DNA from: WLMZ01 sp037140375
GTDB taxonomy: Bacteria > Actinomycetota > Acidimicrobiia > Acidimicrobiales > Ilumatobacteraceae
Direction of reading: 5' to 3'
Assembly: GCA_037140375.1 (NCBI GenBank)
Contig: JBAXER010000121.1
Coordinates: 1 to 5,453, forward strand
Length of the DNA stretch: 5,453 nt
Positions 1 through 4,742 of the stretch are shown here, piece after piece. Numbering within the stretch: the first letter of the stretch is position 1; every line of letters starts with the position of its first letter. Made by a program: the position numbers and the translations under genes. Below the pieces are notes generated by a model. It worked only from the letters and a program-made list of their open reading frames with translations, made no database searches and was not told the origin of the DNA.

Positions 1-43
1 GTGGCGGGGACAGGATTTGAACCTGTGACCTTCGGGTTATGAG
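1..43 (-). other. tRNA(CAU) 3'-half fragment, attachment-site scar
   Basis: Read on the minus strand this is the 3' half of a tRNA. It shows the anticodon loop CTCATAA (anticodon CAT), stem strand CCCGA, variable loop AGGTC, T arm ACAGG-TTCAAAT-CCTGT with a perfect 5-bp stem, acceptor strand CCCCGCC, discriminator A and the first C of CCA. The sequence on the other side of the loop (44 onward) cannot form the partner anticodon stem or a D arm, so this is not a whole gene. A cut at the anticodon loop is the classic boundary of the core duplicated when a tyrosine integrase inserts DNA into a tRNA gene. By that polarity the inserted DNA lies to the right. The window begins inside the CCA, so the left flank is unseen. 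Confidence 0.75.
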
Positions 44-152
44 ACCACATCCGAACAATTGCTGCGTACCTGGTAGGAGGCTTTCACCTGTTCAGAGCGC
101 ATTTCGTGATGACCGCTGTTCCCCTTTGTGTACCCATGTTTACCGCTGTGTT
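44..152. other. Gene-free spacer between tRNA scar and first repeat
   Basis: No convincing reading frame, RNA gene or terminator is seen here. The stretch separates the tRNA 3' half from the first GTACAT pair. Its right part, around 127-146, has loose GTAC/TTAC-containing matches to the heptamer that are too weak to call. Confidence 0.4.
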
Positions 153-170
153 GGTACATAAATGGTACAT
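153..170 (+). repeat. GTACAT direct-repeat pair 1
   Basis: Heptamers GGTACAT at 153-159 and GGTACAT at 164-170 are separated by AAAT, giving an 11-bp period. This is the first of five such pairs in the window, all in the same orientation. One-turn spacing suggests two protein monomers bound side by side, such as arm-type integrase sites or a regulator. The right half is continuous with 41-bp repeat A. Confidence 0.7.
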
Positions 171-202
171 ATTTCGCGCTGCCGGGTGGTCAGGCGGCGG
201 AG
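162..202 (+). repeat. Repeat A, copy 1 (41 bp)
   Basis: Identical over 41 bases to 1155-1195 and in the same orientation. It starts with the second GTACAT heptamer and ends inside the 3' end of higA, where on the minus strand it supplies codons Ser-Ala-Ala and the TGA stop. Beyond both edges the two loci are unrelated, so this is a sharp recombination-type boundary rather than a duplicated gene. Confidence 0.9.
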
Positions 203-519
203 CCTTTGCCAAGGTGCACCGGCACACGGCGGGCGTCGTCGTCGAACACCGCAACGAGTTCGAGGCGTGCCCCGAGCGCTTCCAAGTATTGGCGCAGCGT
301 CGAGACACGGACGTCTTCGGAGTGCTCCAGCTTGGAGATCGCCCCTTGGGTGACATCGAGACGGCCGGCCAGTTCGACCTGGCTGATTGCTTCGCCATGT
401 CGAAGCTCATAGAGGCGGATCTCTTCGAGTGTCTCGCCCCGCAACGCGGCGAGTCGCTCGGTAGCACCCGGCTTCGCGACGACGGCATCACGGAGTTCAG
501 AGAATTTGGTTCGTGCCAT
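190..519 (-). CDS. higA: HigA-type Xre antitoxin
   Basis: This is a 109-residue DNA-binding antitoxin, expected to bind and neutralise the HigB toxin encoded just upstream and to repress their shared promoter. An Xre/Cro-type helix-turn-helix lies at about residues 45-85, including SQVELAGRLDVTQGAISKLE. An N-terminal helical segment (about 1-40) resembles that of actinobacterial antitoxins paired with Gp49-like HigB. The ATG at 519-517 overlaps the toxin TGA stop by one base (TGATG), and a strong ribosome-binding site (GGAAGGAT) precedes it, so translation is coupled but can also start independently, as expected for an antitoxin made in excess. The C-terminal Ser-Ala-Ala tail and stop are encoded by repeat A, suggesting the original end was replaced at a recombination junction. 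The assignment rests on fold, length, order and partner. Confidence 0.9.
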   Translation of the reverse strand: MARTKFSELRDAVVAKPGATERLAALRGETLEEIRLYELRHGEAISQVELAGRLDVTQGAISKLEHSEDVRVSTLRQYLEALGARLELVAVFDDDARRVPVHLGKGSAA

Positions 520-875
520 CAGATCAATCCTTCCTTTCCAAGTTCGTTGAGATATTCGTCGTACAAGTCATCGGCGAGTGGTACCGCCCATTCGTACCAC
601 TCATTCCAAGCACCCGTCTTGTCGCCACCGAGCAACAGGATGGCTTGCCGTCGCGGATCGAAACAGAACAAGACCCGCAACGCACCACCCTTCGCGGCTC
701 GCAGCTCCTTCATCGATTGATGTCTTGACGAGTGGATCCGATCGACGATCGGCCGACCAAGATCGGGGCCACGTTCGGCAAGCACGTCGACCCGATCGGT
801 GACAGCTTCTCGTTGATCGTCGGTCAGCGTCGACCACCACTCGTCGAACTGATCGGTGACCTCGATCTCCCACAC
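519..875 (-). CDS. higB: HigB/RelE-family toxin (phage-derived Gp49-like)
   Basis: This is a 118-residue toxin of the RelE/ParE superfamily, HigB (phage-derived Gp49-like) branch, expected to cleave mRNA on the ribosome. It begins MWEIEVTDQFDEWW, the family's usual N-terminus. It carries the HSSRHQSMKELR segment (48-59), the LRVLFCFDPRR beta-hairpin (66-76), the ILLLGGDKTG core (79-88) and the terminal helix PLADDLYDEYL. The frame could open at GTG 896, but that codon lies inside an operator, has no ribosome-binding site and would add seven atypical residues. GTG 875 sits one base after a 6-nt gap from the -10 box CATACT, predicting a leaderless mRNA, so it is chosen. The toxin gene precedes the antitoxin gene, the typical hig order. 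All recognisable family blocks are present, so the toxin is probably active. Confidence 0.9.
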   Translation of the reverse strand: MWEIEVTDQFDEWWSTLTDDQREAVTDRVDVLAERGPDLGRPIVDRIHSSRHQSMKELRAAKGGALRVLFCFDPRRQAILLLGGDKTGAWNEWYEWAVPLADDLYDEYLNELGKEGLI

Positions 876-881
876 CCTCAC

Positions 882-910
882 AGTATGACTCTTCACTCAT
901 CATGAGTCAA
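882..910 (-). promoter_or_regulatory. higBA promoter, probably leaderless
   Basis: On the minus strand a -35 box TTGACT (910-905) is followed by a 17-bp spacer and a -10 box CATACT (887-882). Six bases later is GTG 875, the expected transcription start, which implies an mRNA without a 5' leader. Both operator copies cover this promoter. Confidence 0.65.
885..900. promoter_or_regulatory. higBA operator 2, near-copy of operator 1
   Basis: On the minus strand ATGAGTGAAGAGTCAT matches operator 1 at 14 of 16 positions and starts 17 bp from it. Its own symmetry is imperfect. It covers the spacer and part of the -10 box. Two tandem sites would allow cooperative binding and conditional repression by changing toxin to antitoxin ratios. 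Confidence 0.6.
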
Positions 911-917
911 GACTCAT
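902..917. promoter_or_regulatory. higBA operator 1, perfect palindrome
   Basis: ATGAGTC-AA-GACTCAT is a perfect 7-2-7 inverted repeat overlapping the -35 box. It is the likely site for a HigA dimer, by analogy with other autoregulated hig operons. Confidence 0.7.
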
Positions 918-1057
918 ATCACGGCACCGCCTGACGTCTCGAACTACCGATCGGCTTTATCAGCTCTGTCCCTCGGTGATCGAGAGATCGAGCGCGCCTA
1001 GTAAACGGACCCACTGACTTTCCGCCGATCGACCTCGTAGGAGGCAATCGCGCTCCT
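918..1057. other. Gene-free spacer upstream of higBA
   Basis: No reading frame looks coding. Minor features are a GATCGAGA/GATCGAG tandem at 978-992 and a weak AGGAG/CTCCT stem near 1040-1058. Nothing else is supported. Confidence 0.4.
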
Positions 1058-1075
1058 GCTACATATTTAGTACAT
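1058..1075 (+). repeat. GTACAT direct-repeat pair 2 (degenerate)
   Basis: GCTACAT at 1058-1064 and AGTACAT at 1069-1075 keep the exact 11-bp period. The intervening ATTT equals that in pair 5 (5344-5361), and both lead into repeat B. Confidence 0.65.
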
Positions 1076-1110
1076 GCAGACGCGGAGAAGGGGCCCCGAC
1101 GAATCGGAAA
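1060..1110 (+). repeat. Repeat B, copy 1
   Basis: Aligns to 5346-5397 with one single-base gap and a handful of substitutions: TACATATTT.GTACATG, then GAGACGCGGAGA-like bases, a G run, a C run, and GA.GAATC.GAAA. It marks the right-hand end of the higBA unit. Confidence 0.8.
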
Positions 1111-1118
1111 CCCCTTCT
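1086..1118. terminator. Nested hairpin at the end of repeat B
   Basis: Outer stem AGAAGGGG (1086-1093) pairs with CCCCTTCT (1111-1118). Inside it CCGA (1096-1099) pairs with TCGG (1104-1107) around a CGAA tetraloop. It lies downstream of the orphan antitoxin on the minus strand, where it could stop transcription before the higBA promoter. There is no long T tract, so a structural or recombination role is also possible. Confidence 0.45.
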
Positions 1119-1135
1119 GAGCTGGTGCTTCTTTA

Positions 1136-1144
1136 GTGGCGGGG
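1136..1144 (-). other. tRNA acceptor-end remnant GTGGCGGGG
   Basis: These nine bases equal positions 1-9 (the tRNA acceptor 3' strand plus discriminator and first C of CCA). They sit exactly between repeat B with its hairpin and the next GTACAT pair, as at 5430. On its own nine bases is weak; the repeated position is what supports it. Confidence 0.45.
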
Positions 1145-1145
1145 C

Positions 1146-1163
1146 AGTACATGGATGGTACAT
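1146..1163 (+). repeat. GTACAT direct-repeat pair 3
   Basis: AGTACAT (1146-1152) and GGTACAT (1157-1163) with a GGAT spacer, 11-bp period. It immediately follows the tRNA-end remnant and continues into repeat A copy 2. Confidence 0.7.
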
Positions 1164-1195
1164 ATTTCGCGCTGCCGGGTGGTCAGGCGGCGGAG
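1155..1195 (+). repeat. Repeat A, copy 2 (41 bp)
   Basis: Identical to 162-202. On the minus strand it again provides the Ser-Ala-Ala-stop end of an antitoxin gene, here one unrelated in sequence to higA. Confidence 0.9.
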
Positions 1196-1614
1196 GGCTT
1201 GAGTTCGCCATGTTGAGCGACGGTGACGACGAGCGCGTTAGCGATATCGCACAGACGGGCGAGGCTGGTCGAGCGGTAGTCGTTGGCTTCGTAGCGTTGG
1301 ATCTGCTGCTCGGCCATGCCAAGAGCTTCAGCGAGCTGACGTTGGGTCCACCCGCGGGCGATGCGCGCCTTGACGAGCACCGTCGAGAGCTCCTCCAACG
1401 AGGCAGCATCGAACGTTGACAGTGTGCCGCCGCGCAGCTGGTCGAAGTCGGCCAGTTCGACGCGCAGGTCGTCGGCCTGCGCGCGTACGGCGTCGAGCTC
1501 GAGCCGTTCGAGCTTGGTTCGCTTGCCGGGGCGAGCGTCGATGTTGACGGCGGCCTCCTCGAAGCGTTCGAGGTGTGCCTTGGTGGCTCGGTATTGCACT
1601 TCGTTGGTGATCAC
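1183..1614 (-). CDS. Xre-family antitoxin-like protein, no partner toxin seen
   Basis: This is a 143-residue protein with a charged, probably helical N-terminal half (about 1-75) and an Xre/HigA-like helix-turn-helix at about 83-125 (ARIARGWTQRQLAEALGMAEQ, then IQRYEANDY). The opening MITNEVQYRATKAHLERFE is typical of a family of putative antitoxin or phage-type repressors with this layout. It starts at GTG 1614, with a good ribosome-binding site (AAAGGAGA) about 7 nt upstream. No complete toxin gene lies before or after it; only a very short overlapping frame does (1611-1685). It may be a solitary regulator, a domesticated antitoxin, or one whose toxin was lost. It ends inside repeat A, which supplies its last three residues. 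It is not homologous to HigA at 190-519 outside the HTH fold. Confidence 0.85.
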   Translation of the reverse strand: MITNEVQYRATKAHLERFEEAAVNIDARPGKRTKLERLELDAVRAQADDLRVELADFDQLRGGTLSTFDAASLEELSTVLVKARIARGWTQRQLAEALGMAEQQIQRYEANDYRSTSLARLCDIANALVVTVAQHGELKPSAA

Positions 1615-1685
1615 GATGCGTCTCCTTTCGAGAGGTCAATGACGACAATGCCTTTGCTCGACGACCTCGTCCCAGGATGCGACAT
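1611..1685 (-). CDS. Short overlapping frame upstream of the orphan antitoxin
   Basis: A 24-codon frame starts at ATG 1685, ends KGIVVIDLSKGDAS, and its TGA overlaps the antitoxin GTG by four bases (GTGA), the spacing of coupled genes. The same frame stays open up to GTG 1760 (49 residues). No family is recognised and the ribosome-binding site is weak. It could be a leader peptide, the last remnant of a deleted toxin gene, or chance. Confidence 0.25.
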   Translation of the reverse strand: MSHPGTRSSSKGIVVIDLSKGDAS

Positions 1686-1738
1686 GCTCGCCCGGTGGGA
1701 GCCTGCCACTGTCAGGATGGAAGACAGGAAGCACACCA

Positions 1739-1757
1739 CAACACTATCATTGTGTTG
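1739..1757. promoter_or_regulatory. Inverted repeat upstream of the orphan antitoxin
   Basis: CAACAC (1739-1744) and GTGTTG (1752-1757) form a 6-7-6 inverted repeat. On the minus strand a TTGACC (1767-1762) lies just upstream and a TAGTGT (1746-1741) lies inside it, with a rather short 15-bp spacer. It is a plausible autoregulatory operator and promoter for the Xre gene, weakly supported. Confidence 0.35.
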
Positions 1758-1801
1758 CACCGGTCAAGGCGTGCCGGGCCAGTCGGACAGGCCGGCAAGA
1801 C

Positions 1802-1819
1802 GGTACATGGTTGGTACAT
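1802..1819 (+). repeat. GTACAT direct-repeat pair 4
   Basis: GGTACAT (1802-1808) and GGTACAT (1813-1819) with a GGTT spacer, 11-bp period. It carries neither repeat A nor B and lies between the orphan antitoxin and the three-gene operon, so it may mark a further internal junction. Confidence 0.7.
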
Positions 1820-1921
1820 CGTCGCCGCCGCGAGCACGTGCATGACCAGCTGCGATGCGGTCGGACGCCTGCCGAACACCGTCATCGACCGCCACAGAAG
1901 ATGCAGGCCGGATCGAACGTG
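1820..1921. other. Spacer downstream of the three-gene operon
   Basis: No frame, hairpin or terminator is convincing here. It separates the operon's end from GTACAT pair 4. Confidence 0.35.
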
Positions 1922-2293
1922 CTACTCGTCGGGGACGAACCCCGAGCACAGGATCTCAAGCCGGCTGATCCGGCCGTCCTCCGCCTCGAGGTACGCCTGC
2001 TGCTCGATGACGAAGTCGCCGTCGGGACGCCGAGCCCGGAAGCGGTAGACGACGTGGTCGACGGTGCCAACCGTGTCGCAGTCGACCCTGAGGATCGCTG
2101 TGATCGACCGCTCCGGTGAGAACCACTTGCCCAAGATCACATCGTCGACGACTGCGTCGGCATTGTCTCCTTCCCAGAACTTCCCGGGCGTCACGGCCCG
2201 AAAATTCACGTCGGGTGCGAGCAACGCCCTGAGGGCGACTGCATTCTTGGCTGCAATGGCATTGGCGAAACGCTCGCCGAGGTTGGTTGGCAT
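1922..2293 (-). CDS. NTF2/SnoaL-like small protein
   Basis: This 123-residue protein has the pattern of the NTF2/SnoaL-like cone-fold superfamily: an N-terminal helix pair (GERFANAIAAKNAVALRALL), then APDVNFRAVTPGKFWEG, and long alternating strands (ITAILRVDCDTVGTVDHVVY; DGDFVIEQQAYLEAEDGRI) ending in RLEILCSGFVPDE. Members bind small hydrophobic ligands or act as isomerases or cyclases; many are uncharacterised. The frame opens further upstream, but ATG 2293 has a strong ribosome-binding site (AGGAAAGG) and begins at the conserved helix, so it is preferred. It is the last gene of the three-gene operon, 34 bp after the DsrE-family gene. Its substrate cannot be read from the sequence. Confidence 0.8.
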   Translation of the reverse strand: MPTNLGERFANAIAAKNAVALRALLAPDVNFRAVTPGKFWEGDNADAVVDDVILGKWFSPERSITAILRVDCDTVGTVDHVVYRFRARRPDGDFVIEQQAYLEAEDGRISRLEILCSGFVPDE

Positions 2294-2327
2294 CGTTGGC
2301 CTTTCCTGTCGATCGGTGTGGGGCTGG

Positions 2328-2687
2328 TCAGTAGCTGAATGTGGTGGCGCCATCGCCGATCCATTCCCAGAGCTGCACAGTGCCGCCGAGTCGGGCGTTG
2401 GAGATGAGCGTGGTCTCATCGAGCCGCTTCGAGTTGAAGCAGACCGGGCACACCAGCATCACGCCACCGGCGGATTGGAAGCGCTGCATCAAGTCCGCGA
2501 TAGACGGACAGCCATCACACGCCACGCCGATCGCGAAGCCTTCGGTCGCGAGGCGGACCGCCTCCTTGGTCAGGAACATGAGGGTGTCCCGGCCGGCTTC
2601 GGCGGCACCAACCGCCACCAATAGGGCGACCGTCACCTTCTCCGAATCCTCGAGGCCGGTGGTGAGGCTGATCGCCGCCCGGCTCAT
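2328..2687 (-). CDS. DsrE-family protein with two CxxC motifs
   Basis: This 119-residue, probably cytoplasmic protein has the DsrE/DsrF-like Rossmann-type layout: strand and helix KVTVALLVAVGAAEAG, then DTLMFLTKEAVRLA, a GFAIGV strand, and GGVMLVCPVCFNSKRL. Family members include sulfur-relay proteins (TusD/DsrE) and many small oxidoreductase-like proteins of unknown role. Two cysteine pairs stand out, CDGC (57-60) and CPVC (80-83); they could carry sulfur, form disulfides or bind a metal. Its ATG overlaps the stop of the DUF4242 gene by four bases (ATGA), so the two are translationally coupled and may act together. The family call is from pattern recognition and the biochemical role is unknown. 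Confidence 0.82.
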   Translation of the reverse strand: MSRAAISLTTGLEDSEKVTVALLVAVGAAEAGRDTLMFLTKEAVRLATEGFAIGVACDGCPSIADLMQRFQSAGGVMLVCPVCFNSKRLDETTLISNARLGGTVQLWEWIGDGATTFSY

Positions 2688-2965
2688 CGGGTCACCTGCG
2701 CAGTGGTCGGGTCGATGATGCTGCGGACCTCGTGCACCGAGTCAACCGGGAACCCGCCGCAGCGGCCGTGCTCGCGAACGATCTCCTCGCTGGCGGCCAC
2801 ATAGACGCACGTGATCTTGTCGTCGGTGACGTAGCTCTGCACCCACTGGATGTCGGGTCCGAGGTCGCGGAGCACCTTGTTGGATTCGCCGGCGACAGCT
2901 GCGAGACCGACAGCGTCCATCTGTCCGGCCCCCGGAACGGTGCGCTCGATGAGGAACTTGGGCAT
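2684..2965 (-). CDS. DUF4242 protein (SCO4226-like, possible nickel binder)
   Basis: This 93-residue ferredoxin-like-fold protein matches DUF4242: MPKFLIERTVPGAGQ at the N-terminus, a central IQWVQSYVTDDKITCVYVA pair of strands, then the EEIVREHGRCGGFPVDSVHEV block. The Streptomyces protein SCO4226 of this family binds nickel. Here His66, Cys69 and His78 are candidate ligands, but binding in this protein is inference. An upstream extension of the frame exists; ATG 2965 is chosen because it matches the family start and has a GGAG ribosome-binding site 8 nt away. It is the first gene of the operon and overlaps the DsrE-family gene by four bases. It is transcribed divergently from the HD-GYP/LuxR gene. 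Confidence 0.85.
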   Translation of the reverse strand: MPKFLIERTVPGAGQMDAVGLAAVAGESNKVLRDLGPDIQWVQSYVTDDKITCVYVAASEEIVREHGRCGGFPVDSVHEVRSIIDPTTAQVTR

Positions 2966-3035
2966 GATCAATCTCCGTTTCTGCGGCCGCGATGACCGCT
3001 CGAGGTTGACAGTAAGGAACTGGCGGGCGGCCGTC

Positions 3036-3053
3036 ATGGGGCGTTCACCCCAT
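3036..3053. promoter_or_regulatory. Inverted repeat in the divergent intergenic region
   Basis: ATGGGG (3036-3041) and CCCCAT (3048-3053) form a perfect 6-6-6 inverted repeat midway between the two divergent transcripts. It is a candidate operator for the LuxR-type regulator encoded next to it. On the minus strand a possible promoter follows it (TGACGG, 16 bp, TACTGT), running into the operon. The assignment is inference. Confidence 0.4.
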
Positions 3054-3080
3054 AGCGCAGAACGAAAGTCGGTGCATCGC

Positions 3081-3086
3081 TATGAT
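3081..3086 (+). promoter_or_regulatory. -10 box for a leaderless regulator mRNA
   Basis: TATGAT is one base from the consensus TATAAT and lies exactly six bases before ATG 3093, so transcription should start at the initiation codon. It is embedded in an inverted repeat GCATC-GCTAT-GATGC (3074-3088). No good -35 box is present, suggesting activation or a second factor. Confidence 0.5.
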
Positions 3087-3092
3087 GCGGAA

Positions 3093-4655
3093 ATGGAAGA
3101 CTCGGGCATCCGCCTCTCGGACCTGATGGTCTCGCTGTCGATGGCCACCGACCTCGGATTGGGGCAGCCACCCGAGCACATGGCCCGCTCGGCGAGGATC
3201 GGCATGCGTCTGGGTGCCCGGTTGGGTTTGGACGCGAAAGACCTCGCCACGCTCCACGACGTCGGCATCTTGACCTACGTTGGTTGCCCGGTCTACGGCA
3301 ACGAGTCGGCGATGCTGTTCGGTGACGACATCGACTTTCGGGCGCACGCGATCGAGGTCGACCTCGCCGGGTTCCCAGCGATGATGTTCATGCTGCGACG
3401 GGCCGGGCACGGGACCTCCGCATTCAACCGCGCCCGTCAGGCTGCCTCGCTGATGGCCGGCGGAGGTCGGCGAGTGATGCAGCAGATGGCAAACCACTGC
3501 TCCGCTGCCGGATCCCTCGCCGCCCGCCTGGGGCTGAGCGACGATGTGCGTGCCGGCATCGAGCAGGCCTATGCCAGATGGGATGGTCAAGGGGTTCCCG
3601 ACGATCTGTCAGGCAACGGACTGAGCTTGGCGGCGCGGGTCTCGCATGTGGCCGAGGCGTGCGAGGTCTTCGAGCGCACGGCCGGCGTGGACGCGGCGGT
3701 CGATGTCATCCGTTCGCGGAGCGGTACCCACTTCGACCCGGAGATCGCCAAGCTGGTGTCGACCGATCCCGAGTCGCTGTTCGACGACCTCGATCACGAC
3801 CCGGTCGACGAGTTCCTCGCCGCCGATCCAACGGACCGGGGTTCGTTGACCGACGACGACCTCGACCGGGCGCTTGAGGCGATCGGCGACTTCTGCGATC
3901 TTCGGTGCGACTTCTTCGCCGGGCACGCCCGCGGCACGGCTGAACTGGTTCGAGGTGCCGCTGAGATGATGAACCTGCCTTCAGCCGACGCGGACCTGGC
4001 CTATCGGGCCGCACTCGTGCACGACGTGGGGCGGTTCGGGGTTCCGGGTTCGCTGTGGGCCAAGCCCGGGCCGCTGACGGCCAACGAGATGGAGCGGGTG
4101 CGTTTGCACGTCTATTACGTGGAGCGGATCTTCAACCGCCCCGAGCCGCTACGCCGCATCGGCCTACTCGCGGCCACCCACCACGAGCGGATGGACGCCT
4201 CCGGCTATCACCGCGCCGTCGGCGGCACGATGCTGTCGACAGGGGCACGGATCCTGGCGGCCGCCGATGCCTACAACGCCATGCGGCAACCGCGCCCGTA
4301 TCGGAGCGCGCTGAGCGAGGCGTCAGCCCGCAGCGAACTCCGAGCCGACGCCACTGCCGGCCGTCTCGATCCCATCGCCACCGACGCTGTGCTGGCCGCG
4401 GCCGGGCACCCGGTGAGCCGTTCGCGGGCCGGGGGGCCGGCCGGGCTGACGACACGCGAGAACGATGTGCTGTCGCTGCTGGCTCAAGGGATGCCCAACA
4501 AGGGCATCGCCCGCGAGCTGGGGATCAGCCCGAAGACGGTGAGCAATCACATGGAGCACGTCTACACCAAGTTGGGCGTGTCGAACCGAACCGGCGCCGC
4601 AATGTACGCAATGCAGCACGGGATCGTTGGATCCGGCCCTCCCCGAGCGGTGTGA
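3093..4655 (+). CDS. Tandem HD-GYP-like / LuxR-type transcriptional regulator
   Basis: This 520-residue soluble protein fuses two HD-GYP-like domains to a LuxR helix-turn-helix. Domain 1 (about 20-200) keeps His29, His55-Asp56 and RWDGQGVP (162-169), but the HHE signature is replaced by QAYA, so it is probably degenerate. Domain 2 (about 265-435) keeps His278, His310-Asp311, Lys324, His339, HHERMD (363-368) and Asp392, with GYH where GYP is usual; it may retain metal-dependent phosphohydrolase or nucleotide-binding function. The HTH spans about 452-510 (LTTRENDVLSLLAQGMPNKG, then IARELGISPKTVSNHMEHVY). The frame is open further upstream, but ATG 3093 fits a leaderless start from TATGAT. It is divergent from the DUF4242-DsrE-NTF2 operon, its likely target. 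HD-GYP proteins usually hydrolyse cyclic-di-GMP; whether this one does is unknown. Confidence 0.88.
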   Translation: MEDSGIRLSDLMVSLSMATDLGLGQPPEHMARSARIGMRLGARLGLDAKDLATLHDVGILTYVGCPVYGNESAMLFGDDIDFRAHAIEVDLAGFPAMMFMLRRAGHGTSAFNRARQAASLMAGGGRRVMQQMANHCSAAGSLAARLGLSDDVRAGIEQAYARWDGQGVPDDLSGNGLSLAARVSHVAEACEVFERTAGVDAAVDVIRSRSGTHFDPEIAKLVSTDPESLFDDLDHDPVDEFLAADPTDRGSLTDDDLDRALEAIGDFCDLRCDFFAGHARGTAELVRGAAEMMNLPSADADLAYRAALVHDVGRFGVPGSLWAKPGPLTANEMERVRLHVYYVERIFNRPEPLRRIGLLAATHHERMDASGYHRAVGGTMLSTGARILAAADAYNAMRQPRPYRSALSEASARSELRADATAGRLDPIATDAVLAAAGHPVSRSRAGGPAGLTTRENDVLSLLAQGMPNKGIARELGISPKTVSNHMEHVYTKLGVSNRTGAAMYAMQHGIVGSGPPRAV

Positions 4656-4665
4656 CCGCGGCGGT

Positions 4666-4692
4666 CGTGGCCGGATTCAGCTTCTGGCCACG
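4666..4692 (+). terminator. Hairpin after the HD-GYP/LuxR gene
   Basis: CGTGGCC (4666-4672) and GGCCACG (4686-4692) form a perfect 7-bp stem with a 13-nt loop, 10 bases after the stop codon and followed by TCTTCTTGG. It is a plausible factor-independent terminator, though the T tract is poor. Confidence 0.5.
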
Positions 4693-4699
4693 TCTTCTT

Positions 4700-4742
4700 G
4701 GAGGGGGGACAAAGTTTAAACCCGTGACCTTCGGAGTAAAGG
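4700..4742 (-). other. Decayed second copy of the tRNA 3' half
   Basis: Aligned without gaps to positions 1-43, it matches at 30 of 43 positions, with 15 of 16 in the T-loop to variable-loop block (4719-4734). On the minus strand the T arm is ACGGG-TTTAAAC-TTTGT, still able to pair using G-U pairs. Orientation is the same as at 1-43, as expected for attachment-site copies bounding an insert. It is not a functional tRNA. Confidence 0.55.

Noticed and set aside
1..76. A complete tRNA gene
   Set aside because: No partner strand for the anticodon stem, no D arm and no 5' acceptor strand are present to the right of position 43.
153..202. Integron attC site
   Set aside because: The required GTTRRRY and RYYYAAC core boxes and long imperfect palindrome are absent, and no IntI-like gene is visible.
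106..720. 204-residue frame on the plus strand
   Set aside because: It is antisense to higA and higB, both of which have family-level matches, and it has no recognisable domain.
2294..2419. N-terminal extension of the NTF2-like protein
   Set aside because: It overlaps the end of the DsrE-family gene, whereas ATG 2293 has a strong ribosome-binding site and begins at the conserved helix.
2850..3092. Upstream extension of the HD-GYP/LuxR frame
   Set aside because: It overlaps the DUF4242 gene on the other strand, includes the intergenic palindrome and the -10 box, and its residues look non-coding. ATG 3093 is better supported.
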